DNA of 5,981 nucleotides, taken from positions 1-5,981 of the forward strand of contig JAPLJY010000196.1 of NCBI GenBank assembly GCA_026388345.1, in the 5' to 3' direction. The stretch is from Deltaproteobacteria bacterium (GTDB taxonomy: Bacteria > Desulfobacterota > Syntrophia > Syntrophales > UBA5619). Under the pieces are notes generated by a model. It did not search any database. It saw only the letters and a list, made by a program, of their open reading frames with translations, and had not been told where the DNA came from. This document shows, one piece after another, positions 5,638-5,981 of this stretch. Position numbers and translations under genes: made by a program. Every line of letters starts with the position of its first letter. Position 1 is the first letter of the stretch.

Positions 5638-5981
5638 TCATTCAAACCACTCCGGTTTCATCGTCACCGTGATTCCGTCGCCGCTTTCCTTCAGGCGGGC
5701 GGCGAGGCCCCGGATCTTCGGAAGCTCGTAGGCGAAGAAGTAGATGCAGGTCCGGATCTTCCCCCGGTAGAAATCGGCGTCGGCCGACGCGGGGGTTTCT
5801 CCGAGGGCTTTTTCCGCCGTTGCGGCCTGGAGCAGCCACTGCCAGGCGATGGCGACGATCCCGAAGAGTTCGAGGTAGAGCGTCGCGTCGGCGAGGAAGA
5901 GCTCGATTTCGCCCTTCATCGCGAGGCCCGTGAGCGACGTGGTGACCTCGTTCAGGATCTCCACCGCCCCGGCGAGGGCCT
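5638..5981 (-). CDS. Acyl-CoA dehydrogenase, C-terminal part (5' end beyond right edge)
   Basis: The frame is open through the right edge, so the real start lies outside. The GTG at 5964 is an internal Val codon, preceded in frame by Ala-Leu-Ala-Gly-Ala. The visible 113 residues resemble the extra C-terminal domain found in the longer, roughly 600-residue acyl-CoA dehydrogenases (PF12806-like, as in DmdC-type enzymes). Features are LADATLYLELFGIVAIAWQW, a variable Ala/Glu-rich linker, DADFYRGKIRTCIYFFAYEL, and a short tail ending in KPEWFE. The enzyme would carry out FAD-dependent alpha-beta desaturation of an acyl-CoA. The catalytic base and FAD-binding parts are off-window, so substrate and activity cannot be judged. 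The stop lies 32 bases from the convergent receiver gene. Confidence 0.85.
   Translation of the reverse strand, partial: ALAGAVEILNEVTTSLTGLAMKGEIELFLADATLYLELFGIVAIAWQWLLQAATAEKALGETPASADADFYRGKIRTCIYFFAYELPKIRGLAARLKESGDGITVTMKPEWFE

Noticed and set aside
5638..5964. Complete small protein starting at the GTG at 5964
   Set aside because: The frame continues upstream to the window edge with acyl-CoA dehydrogenase-like residues, so this is an internal codon of a larger truncated gene.

Overview
The window looks like a moderately GC-rich bacterial chromosome. Signs of this are strong Shine-Dalgarno sites, sigma70-type promoters, a tripartite TRAP transporter and an acyl-CoA dehydrogenase with the extra C-terminal domain. 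These fit a Gram-negative proteobacterium or a relative such as Desulfobacterota. No rRNA or other phylogenetic marker is present, so the placement is a low-confidence inference. I see no mobile element, CRISPR array, tRNA or rRNA.

Positions 1-4807 hold one minus-strand gene run. In transcription order it contains a four-carbon acid sugar kinase (DUF1537/OtnK-DtnK type, GTG start at 4807), a TRAP solute-binding protein (DctP type), a small TRAP permease (DctQ type), a large TRAP permease (DctM type, sharing ATGA with dctQ), and the first 98 codons of a zinc-dependent medium-chain dehydrogenase resembling L-threonine 3-dehydrogenase, which runs off the left edge. No convincing terminator separates them. 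The simplest reading is a catabolic operon: the TRAP system imports a small hydroxy acid, the dehydrogenase oxidises a hydroxyl group, and the kinase phosphorylates the acid or its oxo form. The substrate cannot be read from the sequence.

Positions 4808-5155 are a divergent regulatory region. A good minus-strand promoter (TTGACG, 17 bp, TATGCT) lies about 190 bases before the kinase start. The predicted leader of about 180 nt carries inverted repeats, a GC hairpin and four copies of GGATTC/GAATCC, one of them next to the kinase ribosome binding site. An extended -10 plus-strand promoter serves the gene on the right.

Positions 5156-5605 encode a stand-alone receiver-domain protein on the plus strand, visibly more AT-rich than its neighbours. 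Convergent to it, from 5638 to the right edge, is the C-terminal part of an acyl-CoA dehydrogenase on the minus strand, probably a separate unit.

The most interesting point is the pairing of a DUF1537 kinase with a Tdh-like dehydrogenase and a TRAP system, with none of the usual DUF1537 partner genes visible, behind a long structured leader.
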